NCBI GenBank assembly: GCA_963680875.1
Contig: OY804582.1
Coordinates: 50,114,646 to 50,178,645, forward strand
DNA from: Bathymodiolus brooksi
Taxonomy: Eukaryota > Mollusca > Bivalvia > Mytilida > Modiolidae
Direction: 5' to 3'
Length of the DNA: 64,000 bases
Shown one piece after another: positions 9,601 to 20,139 of the stretch. Numbering within the stretch: the stretch's first letter is position 1; every line of letters begins with the position of its first letter. The notes under the pieces are model-generated. The model was not told where the DNA came from, searched no databases, and saw only the letters and a list, made by a program, of their open reading frames with translations. Made by a program: the position numbers and the translations under genes.

Positions 9601-12380
9601 GATATAATTTCTACAAACTACAATTATGCTATTATTTGCATTTACTGACAACACAAAATAAGACGATCTATGAATGTTGTAAGCAGGAAAATGTACCTAT
9701 AATGTTAATATTAAAAGTAGTACCTAATTTGAATATGTTTTAACTATAATGAAATACTTTTAGAACACTTTTTCCAGTGCCGGTTTAAGGCGTGGGCTTG
9801 CTAAGCTACATCCAGTGGCCTCTAGAAAGTTACTGCATTTGTAAATGAAGAATGAAAGCGTGCTGAATTATCCCTTTAAAGATTAATTAATAACTGTTTA
9901 ATAATTATAATAGAATGCTTGTCTTGCCCATTATTTCAATTCGTTGACACTGGTACTGCTGATTACAATGACATGACCTCATACTTGCGTAGGACATGTA
10001 CAATAAATCGCTCATTCAATCGAAACTTTCTTCCTTTTGGAATAAACAGATTTCAAGAATCTGAAATGTGTGACTTGGTTAATAATAACTGGGGCCTCAT
10101 TGTAATGTTTTATGTTTATTTGTTGTAAATCGTCGTGTGCCCTTTTGTCCCTTTCTTAGACTACTGTATTGTTTGCCCTTCTCTGAATTACGACCTCTGG
10201 TTACCTCTTTGCTATTTTCAGTTCTCACCCATCGAAGCCATGTTATTACCAGATCCTAGGATATACATTTCGATTACTTAACAAACTGATATAGTAGATA
10301 TCTACGACTTTAGGATAACGTGGTTCTTTCGCATGCACCTGTGTGTTATCATAACATTATACTTTATGATATTAATATCTTAAAAGTAAATTAAGGAATT
10401 TTTTTTTTGAATATATGCTTAATAGATTGTATCAATTCCTTTGTAACAGACCTCGCTGTGTATGCACCGTCCTGTATCTCAAGCTCAATGGGATAGATGT
10501 GATCAACAAAATCGCAAAGATTAGTATTATTTAGTAAATATACATTTTCTATATAGCGAGAAATGAAATTAAAGGATAGGGCTAGATTATTTACGTTTTT
10601 GGGTGAGAAGCCCTATAGGCCGTGAGCCTCATATAAACAAAGGAACGGGTCAGTCAGAAGAGGAGCCCAGTTGGCAGTCGTCATAAATTGTTCGACAATC
10701 ACAGGATTTCTAACACTCAAATATTTGTGGACATCTTTCGGACGAATCTATTGGATTATGCATTCTCTGATTATGATTTGCATCGCATATCTACCAGGGA
10801 CATAGGATCTGGGACGGGACACATGCCCCCTCCCCATCCCAACATTCAAAAGTTTTGCCTCCCTTCTGTTTTAATAACATTTAGAATTTGATGAATAATT
10901 AGCATAGAAGCCAACTATTATCAATTATCATTTAGCAAGGTGTTAATGCTTGTGTCCGGATCCAAATGATGTTATATTATAAGTATTGCGTGACAATTTT
11001 GCAGGCTTTCTCATCCTCTCCTGAAGCTAGCCTTCCTCCCTCTTCACAGTCCACCTACAATGTTTCCCGACTTTCCAGTCATCCAACTCTCTGATCCACT
11101 CCTACGCATGTAGCTACGTTGATCGCTAGGATATCATAATATTGCTATTAGATCTTAGGACTTTTCCGATGGTGTCGTATTTTCTTGATTTTCATTTTTA
11201 GAATGTTAACTGCATATTGTTGTTTTGTCAAGCAAGATTATGATAATATTGATATTAATTTTAAATAATCCTAATTGAGATTTGTCCCTTATATATCATT
11301 TAACCAGACATGTGTGATATTCTACCCTTATTTGTAGTCTTATGTCTTAAAACCAGGTCAACATACAAATTAAATATTAAAATTTTACATCAACAAAGAT
11401 ACGTGCTATCATCTGATGAATTATGTCACCTCTCTTAGAGGACAGTTCTTGTGGGTATTCAGTCACATATCAATATCAATAATATTCTTTATTTGCAGTA
11501 ATCACTGTTTATAAATGTCTTATGTTATGACATTCTATACTGTTTACAAGGACAAGGACATGGTAGATAAGCTTACAATGACACGTAGGTAATTATAAAG
11601 ATAACTATTTGTTGTATTTTAACATTGACTTCAACATTATATAAGGACTTTACAAGGTTTAGATAGAAAAAAACCCAGATTACGTGCTCGTGTCTTTGCT
11701 TAATATATGAACACCAGTTTTAAATACATAAGTTTTAATTATGATAATGAACTTACATACACTGTTTCATAAACAAAAAACAATTTTAGATTCTATAACC
11801 ATTAGTTTATGCTATGCATCATTTTGTACGGAATTCATTCATGCACTTAGTCTATTCATCTCACACATCATTCTCTGTTTACCTGTTCGTCATGGATACA
11901 CATATGTAATCAGTAAACAACATCACCTTTAATATTATTTACAAACAACTTTAAAGATGATTTTGTCAGAATTGAATTTTTTGTTTATATTAAAAGTTGC
12001 CAATATTCGATGTTTTATACTAATAAAATGTTCTGAACAAAAAACCAGGGTTAAAAAAATCTGTTATAATGTCGTAATTAGTGAAAAGAATTTGAATGAT
12101 TAGCATTGGGCGGGTCAACATTGAATTCTTTCCTGGGTGGAAGAAAATTTGCAATTTCATGCGACTATGTATATTGCTTAATATTTGACTCTGTACTTGT
12201 TCGAGTTGTGGATTATTTGGAGTTAGTGAGTGAGCTATTATTGCTTCATGCCAGATGTGCAATTTTCCTGTTATATCATGGCGTGAAGTTATATGAAAGT
12301 TATATATTAATGATATGACATTGCCATTCAATTTATAGTAGACCAACGCTATTAGGTGGCATTTATATAACTAACTCACA
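9600..12380. other. No gene; two repeat scraps
   Basis: About 2.8 kb of AT-rich sequence. A scrap of the X-family 3' end lies at 10133-10231 (GCCCTTTTGTCCCTTTCTTAG ... TTACCTCTTTGCTATTTTC). The block at 10440-10640 (CTCAAGCTCAATGGGATAGATGTG, then ATTAAAGGATAGGGCTA) is similar to 16725-16920. No exon is supported. Confidence 0.45.
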
Positions 12381-12382
12381 GA

Positions 12383-12800
12383 ACAGTCCACCTGTGGACA
12401 TGATATTCCAGAGCTTGTGGAGCCTGCTATTATTTCTTTGATGGGGGTTTTCTGCTAACAAGGAAATTACTAGATCACTTGGAACGTTTTACGGTCACTG
12501 CCATGACATGGATAATCGCTATGGAGTATATGTTTTATGAATGACTAATGGATATGTTCCGTTTGTGGTAATTACAATCCGGTCCTGTCCTCCTCATTCA
12601 TGACCTTACCACCGGGTGTGTAACAAGACCAAGACGACGAGTGCCACACGTGCACCAGGACATGCTTACACTTCCTTCGCACATGAGTTCAACTCCGGTA
12701 TTTCGTGGAGTTCGTGTTTCTCTTTTTTCAGATTTCTGTGTAATGTTTTAGTAGATCGTTATTAGTTCTTTGGTTCTGTGATGGCATTTAATTTAAGTCT
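12383..12800 (+). mobile_element. X retroelement, 3' part
   Basis: This begins ATGATATTCCAGAGCTTGTGG and carries decayed coding for the tail of the X-family open frame (YGRH-type block near 12500). It then has the non-coding 3' region with CATGAGTTCAACTCCGG and a GTGGAGTTCGTGTTTCTC run. It is truncated before the final TATCTTCAA signature. Confidence 0.6.
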
Positions 12801-12979
12801 TTATTTATTTCACGAGTATTACATGCAGCCAGAGGCTACTAGTAGCTCTCCTTGTTACCATTTAACATCCTACCCACAAGTAGTAGCAAATAAACTTATA
12901 TCATCACATATATTGTTGCAATATGTTCGTTTTAGCATGTCCAATAATAGCTAGAATTCAGTGTTGGTTATTTGCCCTC

Positions 12980-13062
12980 AGGGTAAATATCCGTATTAGC
13001 CGTCAAATATCCGTATTGGCCCTCAAATATCCGTATTGACACTCAAATATCCGTATTCGACC
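12980..13062. repeat. Four copies of a ~19-bp tandem repeat
   Basis: The core AAATATCCGTATT recurs four times at about 19-bp spacing, joined by variants of GGCCCTC or GACACTC. It ends sharply in unique sequence at about 13065. Confidence 0.8.
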
Positions 13063-13069
13063 CCGAATG

Positions 13070-13455
13070 TAACTTCTGGCATCTGCAGCTGGGTCTCAAA
13101 GTAAATATGTCAAAGTACAAGGAAAGATGGTAAAATCGTATTTCAATCAAATTAACACGTTTCAAAATATTGGAATAAAGTTTAAATAACTTGAAGCGGA
13201 ATAATTAGCTCAAATGTATACGTCGTCTTGAATAGGAATTTCCATTCAATTGTCAACGTCTTGGGTAGATTTTACAAACACTTTCTAACGTCATTGTACA
13301 AAACTCGAAACACAAATATTTGCAAATTGAACAAAGGTAACTCTCTTAAGGATTTATTTTCGCAATTTGTCAGTTCAAAGATCTTTTCTGCCATATAAAA
13401 GTCAATGCTTGAAAAACGTCAATGTTAAATATGTGATAAATAGATTATGAGATAA
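13070..13455. other. No gene seen
   Basis: AT-rich spacer between the 19-bp repeats and the hairpin element. Confidence 0.4.
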
Positions 13456-13457
13456 CA

Positions 13458-13567
13458 TTTCCCATATAGTCCCTGGTATCAGCCCGAGACTCTCATATCA
13501 AGCCCGACAGGTTCGCTCTCGGGCTTGATATGGGAGTCACGGGCTGATACCAGGGCCAATATGGAAA
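13458..13567. repeat. Foldback (hairpin) element
   Basis: Two arms of roughly 48 nt (TTTCCCATAT ... CAAGCCCGA and TCGGGCTTGATATGGGAG ... ATGGAAA) are nearly perfectly complementary, around a short loop CAGGTTCGCTC. The 130-codon antisense frame running from here is a by-product. No TSD is clear. Confidence 0.75.
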
Positions 13568-13569
13568 CT

Positions 13570-14228
13570 GTCATGTAATAATCTCTTATTATCATGTAAT
13601 AAATGTCATATATACAATGTATATATAAGTGATGGCGACAGTTGTAGTACTTGAGCACCGAAACGTTATAGGCTCGCCAAGCTAGTGAACATGTGGGTCC
13701 CATTATTTGTACAGCAAACCACTTAATTACGTGAATGATTCCAATTAACGTAAAAGGATACTGAAAATATATATTATATATGTACTTTGTTTTCAAAACG
13801 AATTGATTCTCATACCAAGAACCTATTACAAGCATAATAATATAGAGAACTGAGTTTAAACAAACAAACATTAGCTTATTTCTGAATCATATTGTACAAT
13901 TGTTGTTGATCTGTTTATATATATTTCCTATATGAATAAAATATGTGTAGACTAAGGTAGGTTTTTTAAATTATTTTAGTGATATTTATTGTATATACAA
14001 TATGATTACACAATATACGTTTCGTCCTACTTGACATGGTTTTTAAACATACACTTATAAATGATCACATATATTTGATTTTGTAGGTACAAGTGTATAT
14101 TTATACAGTGTATTATACACAAAAGCCAAATATCACGTATGTATTTAATTGAAACATTATCAGTTCACATATCTATCTATCATATGACATTTAATTTAGA
14201 ACAAATATATAATTTTTTATTGTTACAC
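13570..14228. other. Upstream intron or intergenic sequence of the B-box gene
   Basis: Very AT-rich, with no coding signal. It ends in the pyrimidine-rich run leading to the splice acceptor at 14243. Confidence 0.4.
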
Positions 14229-14316
14229 TTTATTTAATTGTAGGTATTATTGATCTTTTGTGTTGCGACGAACTAGACAACGTTATTACAAATCCGTACA
14301 CACGAAGGAAAACAAA
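14229..14316 (+). other. Splice acceptor and 5' UTR of the B-box gene
   Basis: A T-rich run ending in ATTGTAG (AG at 14242-14243) looks like a splice acceptor, so the coding exon probably starts at 14244 with about 73 nt of 5' UTR. The frame stays open upstream of the first ATG only through a GTG at 14260, which is not expected to initiate. The first ATG (14317) sits in AACAAAATGG, with A at -3 and G at +4, a good Kozak context. The upstream non-coding exon was not identified. Confidence 0.5.
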
Positions 14317-15086
14317 ATGGCGCAGGCAGCTAATAAAACTTGCGAAATTTGTATGCGTGCCTCGGGTCTACATTATTGTACCCAGTGCGACCAGGTCTTC
14401 TGTGATAACTGTAAGATGGTTCATTTAAGATCGAAAATTAGTAGAAACCATACTTTTATGACCGGACCTAATATCAACACGAAGAACAAAGCAGGAGGAT
14501 GCACAGATCATAACGAAGATTTCATTTACCTTTGTGAAAATTGTGATCAACTTATTTGCAGATTATGTGTCACTAAGGCACACAAAGCACATGCTGTAGT
14601 GGATATAAAGGATTCCAATAAGGAAGTGCAAACTGAAATATCTAAATATTTGGATTCCAGGGTCGATAATGTCCGTTCAAGTGCAAAAGTAATTGAAGGA
14701 ACAACGAAGACGTATAAAACAGAGGTAGAGGCGACAATCCGCGCCATCATTGGACATGGAAACACAATCAAAGACATGGTGGATAAAAAGGTAGATGCTC
14801 TTGTCAAAGCCCTAAGAGAAAGAGAAAGCATTGAACTACAGTCTTTATCCAAGGCAAATACAGATTGTAAAGATTTGTTGGGAGAAGCCACCAAACAACA
14901 GCAGATTTATCAAGATATGATAAAACAATGTGATGAAGTTTCATTATTTCAAAAGATGAAGAAAATGAAATCTGACATAGAAAACTTGAAGTCAGTTGAC
15001 GTTACAAGCTTGCCATCAGCAGCATACAATAGGAAAAATGCTAACTTTCCTGATGTAGAAAAATTGTTTGGAAATTTAACTTTCCA
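14317..15086 (+). CDS. RING-less double B-box, coiled-coil (TRIM-like) protein, first coding exon
   Basis: The exon encodes 256 residues plus two bases of a split codon. B-box 1 has ligands C9, C12, C21, C24, C29, C32, H36 and H45. B-box 2 has the canonical series C62, H65, C73, C76, C81, C84, H89 and H92. Residues about 100-225 are charged and heptad-like, with no prolines, and are predicted to form a coiled coil. No RING finger precedes the B-boxes, so E3 ligase activity cannot be assumed. Proteins of this layout are numerous in bivalves and often carry a C-terminal NHL or similar domain; that part is not seen here. The apparent TAA at 15088 is not the real end: it lies within an excellent donor, CCA|GTAAGT at 15087. 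Functions in immunity or signalling are inference only. The antisense frame within it is a shadow. Confidence 0.9.
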
Positions 15087-15981
15087 GTAAGTAGTTTTAT
15101 TTTTATATCAAACTATTTGATAAAAAGAAAAGAATACAATTGTACTTTTTCCATCAATTTATAACAAGGATATTTTCCTGATAAAATATTATGTTTTTTT
15201 TTCATTCAGTTCTCTAAAAAGGATATGTTTTACATATATGTAACCTCGTGGCGAAAACATAAGACAGCTGTGAGGGGTGCATCCCATCGTGGTGGGTGTC
15301 AGTTAGCCCTGCGGCACGATTCAATACAAGTCTATTTTCAATAACAAGAAAATGACAACTTGTAGAAGCTCCTAATAGGGTTGTATATTTAACGGTAGTC
15401 GTGGTGGGCTCGTTACGAGGCAACATTTTCTAATCCTACCCACCACCTTCCCTTTAACATATAACAATCGAAACATTCTATCATTTGTCAATACTAGCGA
15501 TGAACCTTTCCCTACTGATGCTTTTATTTCTTAGCGTGTACTTGTCATTACTTGGTCTAAAATATTGATACTGAAATAGCAAGATATGTCGTTGAGAACT
15601 ATCGTACAGTATTTACCAGTAAATGTTAAAGTTTATTATGAAGCTACATTTTTAATCCAAGGAGAAGCGTTCTTTATGATAAGTAGCCATATATTATATT
15701 TTACCGCATTGCACAACCGGAAATCGAACTTTTACTGCATTGACCGTTCATGGATGTCCGTCTTTTTTCCGTATTGTAGATTTGTTATATGGACATAACG
15801 CTTTAGTAATATGATGAGGTAATCAGTGTTTGTAATATAGATAACAATTTTGTAGCCGTGTCAATCCACCAACCTATTGAAATAAGCGAAATGAACTACC
15901 AATCGCAAACAATATGTTGTATTAAACTAATGCTATACACTATTGTATTTACATGTAATTAACAAAAACTTGCTTTTGTAG
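15087..15981 (+). other. Intron 1 (proposed)
   Basis: Bounded by GTAAGT at 15087 and TTGCTTTTGTAG ending at 15981. A strong internal acceptor (TTTTTTTTTCATTCAG, AG at 15208-15209) precedes a 30-nt phase-compatible stretch ending at a weak GTAACC, so a rare cassette exon at 15210-15239 is possible. No other feature was recognised. Confidence 0.45.
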
Positions 15982-16086
15982 AGAGACAGAAGTAACAGTT
16001 AAGAAGACGACTATGTCAGCCGAAGCTCACGATCAGCCTAAACAGCACAAACAAGAGAAGAGGAAAGACCAACCACCAATCACAAA
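15982..16086 (+). CDS. B-box gene, exon 2 (proposed)
   Basis: A 105-nt exon between the acceptor TTTTGTAG (AG 15980-15981) and a donor GTAATT at 16087. It enters and leaves in phase 2, matching exon 1. It encodes 35 residues rich in K, Q and E (for example TVKKTTMSAEA and HKQEKRKDQ), which suits a flexible linker after the coiled coil. If the donor is skipped, a TAA at 16088-16090 ends the protein here, giving a short isoform of about 292 residues. The GTAATT donor is not optimal. Confidence 0.55.
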
Positions 16087-16139
16087 GTAATTAACACCAA
16101 TGAATACATATTAATATCGTAAATGTTAATACACGTTAG

Positions 16140-16525
16140 AAAATATCAAAGGGGCCATACAAATGTACAACCTGGATAAACTGGCAAGACAAGGTACACA
16201 AGACGAAGAAATACAAAACAAAAACACAACATAATATGTGTTGGGTACCATTATACACAACTAAGCATAACTAACGTAAACAAGACATGCGGCCCTGCAA
16301 AGAACTGGAAGTAAAGACGAACTGATCATTGTTTTAGGCGGAACTCGTAACGGACATCACAACACGGAACTCAGAACGTAAATACACATCATTGGACAAC
16401 ACAAAAATCTAAAAAAATGAGCAACACGGATCTCATCAAAAATCGGGGTAAACTCATGTGCTCTCGCAAACAGTAAGCAGTTCCTGTTTCTTTTAAGACG
16501 TCCGCCGTGTTACTCATATATACAG
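16140..16525 (-). mobile_element. X retroelement, antisense fragment in intron 2
   Basis: Read on the - strand it shows the X-family landmarks in order: AGTAACACGGCGG, an ACTGCTTAC block, CATGAGTTTACCCCG and a GATCCGTGTTGCTC segment. It has no usable coding frame. Confidence 0.5.
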
Positions 16526-17614
16526 TCCGTTAACGGTCTGCTCAGTTATAAGAGGACATAAAACATCTACGTAAAATGTAAAGGATCATTTGAGATATGG
16601 ATATTTTGTAAAAGTGATGCCATTGCGTTTGTCATGACTGTTTTATTTTAATCTCTCCCCCCCCCCCATTGTCGATTTCAACGTGAAGGACAAGGTACGA
16701 AGTACACTTTTGAGTATCAGTAGTATCCTTTACCTCAAGCTCATTTGGATAGATGTGGTGTAGATCATCACTCAATCGGGATTGTTCAGTTACATAACAT
16801 CATCTATATAGTCGAAGTTTGAATTAAAGGTCTGGGCTAATTTTATCTATCTTTAGTTATCTTTATTCTTGAGAAGTTCTTGGAAGAAGTTTGCCTCATA
16901 AGCATGTAGAAACAAAATGGCGAGCAGCGAGCACAATTCGTACCCATTTTAATACCAGTCGTCTTTGTTTATAATTGGCGTTTGTATCATGTTGAAATAG
17001 TCCTTGTTTACATTGTTTCTATTGTCAAATAGTGCCATTAGAAAGAACAAGGTGCAGTAAGGACCAATGTATTTATAGAAATTATAGCACTATGCCGTTA
17101 AATGGCGGCAACATTTTCATTAATAATATTATATGTATACATACAACATATTTAAGAACTGAATAAGTTGATGAATGCTATGTAAAATATATAATACTAA
17201 CATATTTAGGAATGAAGTGAATTTATTTCTTTATGTCACAACGTAGACGTTGACATTCCAAACATAAATATAACCTAATACGTGTCATCATAATATTAGA
17301 TGAACTTATGTCTTACTTAGCGAAATGTATGTAAACATAAACATGGATCTACTGTATACAATGAAAATCCCGTCCGTTTTGTATAAATGAAATGAAGATA
17401 TTCAAAGGCAAATAGTACAGTGAATACTGTAAGATACAAACGTCATGTTACGGTGTAGTGATACCATTTATAAAACCACATTAATGAGCCTGATCAAGCG
17501 TCTTGGAAGAAACAATAAAACAATATTTAATCATAGTTGATTTCATCAGATTTTATTTTATATCTTTAAAATTAACTTTTTCAATGTCATTATTTGTTTA
17601 TCATTTTTTTCTAG
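16526..17614. other. Remainder of intron 2
   Basis: It contains a C-run at about 16656-16667 and the dispersed block at 16725-16920 shared with 10440-10640. The rest is AT-rich, with no exon signal before the acceptor at 17614. Confidence 0.4.
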
Positions 17615-17659
17615 ATCTACAGCTGCGAAACAGTACAGATATATATGCTTAGGGTGTGG
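17615..17659 (+). CDS. B-box gene, exon 3 (proposed)
   Basis: 45 nt between a strong acceptor (ATTTTTTTCTAG, AG 17613-17614) and the donor GTAGGT at 17660. It is again phase 2 on both sides and encodes STAAKQYRYICLGCG. The first in-frame stop (TAG) overlaps the donor. Support comes from splice signals and phase only. The CLGC motif is too short to assign. Confidence 0.42.
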
Positions 17660-17754
17660 GTAGGTCATATATTTAGTCAGTGTTTTTATTAATCTTGATT
17701 TAATATTTCGTAAATAATACAGCCACTCTTAATCAAACACTTTAATTAACGTAC

Positions 17755-17915
17755 CCTTGTTTCACCCCCAGTTTTTAGTGGGGTTCGTGTTTCTCGATCT
17801 TTAGTTTTATGTGTGTGTTTTGTAGATCGTTGTTTGTCCTTTTTTTCTTTTGGCCATTGTTTTGCTTGCTCTTCTTCGATATACGAATTTTGATTACCAC
17901 TTTGGTACTAGTTAA
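17755..17915 (+). mobile_element. X retroelement 3' fragment
   Basis: Contains CACCCCCAGTTTTTAGTGG, a GTTCGTGTTTCTCGATC run, a GTTTGTCC segment and TTACCACTTTGGTA, in the order seen in the other X-family 3' ends. Confidence 0.6.
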
Positions 17916-18477
17916 GGTTATACACGAACATATTATACCTTTATTCCTCTATATGCATAACTTAAATGGAAATTATAGGAAGCAATAGCCATAACAAGGT
18001 CAGTTACAGTCAGGTTGATAGCTAACCATTTGTATGATATGTCACTCGAATCGACTACACGTGAGAATATAATATTTTATACAGATTTGATTTTCAAGTT
18101 CATTGTGATTATGCGATTTCAGTTATCGGACATACATGTTATTTTAGTATATAAGAGGTTGATCGGTAACTATTCATATCTATGTTTTTATTTTAATTTA
18201 TTATTCATAACATGTATGGAACATAGAAACTGATGCAATATAAACAACCATCCACAGTCATGTATATCATATTATTATATTATATGAGAATATAAGGGTC
18301 AGATACAGCGATACTTTCAAATGAACAATGTTGTGCTAATTATAATTCACTTAGCTTGGGTAGGATTGCGTATTTGTATAGTTTGGTTATTCTGACTAAT
18401 TCGCGATATGTATGTTAAATATGATTGATTTACAAATAATTTTGTTTTCAACACATGATAAACCGTACCTAGAAGAG
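17916..18477. other. Intronic sequence, nothing recognised
   Basis: AT-rich, without exon signal or a recognised repeat. Confidence 0.4.
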
Positions 18478-18712
18478 CTAGGTAGTTGCATTGCTTAACA
18501 ACTCATACAAGCATATCACCAATACGGCGACAGTTCGCGTCCGACTTTGTAAATTACAAACAGAGGTGCACTCGCAAGTGATAAAGTTCGCAAGTTGCTT
18601 GCCAATGGTCCGTGATTCTCTTCGGGTACTCCGGCTTCTTCCACCACTAAAACTGGTCGTCATGATGTAGCTGAAATGTTGCTGAAAATGGTGTTAGACA
18701 CCAAATATCAAA
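18478..18712 (+). repeat. tRNA-derived SINE (family 1b)
   Basis: Same orientation of features as the - strand copy at 4986-5236: AACAACTCATACAAGC, a B-box-like ACAGTTCGCGTCC, a TTTGTAAATTACAAA block, then the shared tail TCTTCCACCACTAAAACTGG ... TGTTGCTGAAAATGG. The B-box is degraded. Confidence 0.6.
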
Positions 18713-19179
18713 TCATTGTCGCTTCAGATCAATTAACTACAGCTTCAATATTTCTTAAAGCAGTAAGTTATGTTAATTGTGTATATCACACAGCCTCACA
18801 ATCCATTCGTGTCGCAATCTTTGATTTAAGGCATTGCAAATTTTACCCCAACTGAAGAAAACATTTAGGTTTTCACAAGTGAAAGGTGCACCGGGTCAGA
18901 TGTGTCATATTTATCTCTGACATACAACTAACAAATGGTGTGTAATATATGTGTCATTGCTTTCACGGTTTCTAGCTGGAATACAAACCATTGTTTCCCC
19001 GACCGACATATTGAACTTCATTTAGATTTATCCAGAACCATATTTATGTTTCCCTCTGTAGATATATACTTTATTTATTTACAATTACCGTACACCAGAT
19101 ATATACTATTTGTTTTTCAAAGCCTATTTGTTGAGGTTTTTATCACATGTTTACTTATAACATATATTTTGTATTGTAG
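18713..19179. other. Intronic sequence, nothing recognised
   Basis: The open frame at 18935-19201 runs into the proposed 18-nt exon but shows no domain. It is most likely chance. Confidence 0.35.
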
Positions 19180-19197
19180 GACAGAACGTCTTTCTGA
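19180..19197 (+). CDS. B-box gene, 18-nt exon 4 (proposed)
   Basis: Bounded by ATTTTGTATTGTAG (AG 19178-19179) and a full-consensus GTAAGT at 19198. It adds TERLS between split codons and keeps phase 2. On its own an 18-nt exon would be weak evidence. The consistent phase through four proposed exons on one strand raises it, and a transcript is needed. Confidence 0.35.
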   Translation, partial: DRTSF

Positions 19198-19309
19198 GTA
19201 AGTAGTATATTATGTATTGCTGTGTAATATTATCTATTAATACCTAATTGTAAAGTTTTACATGTTTTATAAAGTATTTTTTATTTTCAACTATTTTAGG
19301 GGTTTTGAC

Positions 19310-19830
19310 TTTCTAGTGTTCTATGCCTGGTGATCTATTGCCTGGTATTCTATTCATGTCGTTCTATTGCCTGGCTACCTTTGAACTTTACTGTGATTGG
19401 TCCACACAATTCATGAATATTTATTACTAATACGAAATCGTGTCTAGTCCAAACCGGATTACAGCGTATGAAAATGTCGTAATCTAACACGAGTTAACCC
19501 TTTGACTGCGACGTGTCATGCATAATCGTTTCTTCGGGTGCTGTAAAATACGTTATGGCTCTTTCGTCAGAGTGACGTCATTTATTTCATGACGCCATTT
19601 TAACAGCAATGTGACGTTACTTACCGTTTCTTTTTAATTTTAAAGAGGTTATATATGTACTATATCTGTATTTAACTTCAAATTGTGCAATCTAATTATA
19701 ACGTATTTACGTAACTTTTTCTGAAAGAAATATTTAACGGACATTTCTTTCTCAAGGGAGTATATGTCCCTAGCGCAGTCTATCAACCAGGCACATATAT
19801 GTCCCTCGCGCAGTCTAAAAACAAGCGCAG
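19310..19830. repeat. Short direct repeats
   Basis: Two clusters. CTATTGCCTGG-type motifs recur at about 19330-19375. ATATGTCCCT..CGCAGTCTA occurs twice at about 19760-19820. The first motif resembles the arm sequence of the hairpin at 19971-20134, so these may be decayed parts of a related element. Confidence 0.45.
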
Positions 19831-19970
19831 ATTAAAAAAATTAAGAATCTTCATGTTTATTATGAAACAGATAATTTGTGTTATTTGTTAATATTGTTTA
19901 ACAATATTTAGATATTGAAAACAGTAGATTTTTAAATCTGTCTAAAAATATATAATTAGGTAATAAAACG

Positions 19971-20134
19971 GTTATTTAATGGGAGTGCAGGCAATAGACC
20001 AAACCTCGTTAGTGGGATTGGCCAAAGTGTTATATTGCCCTCGGTCGTTGACCTCGGGCAATAGGACACTTTGGTCTTTCCCGATACCTCGTGAAAAATA
20101 TTTTGATCTATTGCCTGCACTCCCATTAAATAAC
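19971..20134. repeat. Foldback (hairpin) element
   Basis: Outer arms (GTTATTTAATGGGAGTGCAG and its complement at the right end) are about 33 nt. An inner pair (CCAAAGTGTTATATTGCCC and GGGCAATAGGACACTTTGG) is separated by TCGGTCGTTGACC. The whole 164 nt can fold into one long stem with two mismatched internal stretches. Both strands show open frames only because of the symmetry. Confidence 0.8.
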
Positions 20135-20139
20135 TGTAT

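Noticed and set aside
13479..13871. 130-codon antisense frame
   Set aside because: It runs through the hairpin and AT-rich intron sequence. The composition (I/Y/F-rich) is that expected of random AT-rich DNA.
14260..14316. GTG at 14260 as start of the B-box protein
   Set aside because: Eukaryotic initiation at GTG is unlikely, and the ATG at 14317 has a good Kozak context. The 19 extra codons lie downstream of a probable 5' UTR acceptor.
14547..14894. 115-codon open frame antisense to the B-box exon
   Set aside because: It is the shadow of a real coding exon on the other strand. It has no domain and no splice context.
15210..15239. Possible 30-nt cassette exon
   Set aside because: The acceptor is strong and the phase fits, but the donor GTAACC is weak. 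Kept only as a note in the intron entry.
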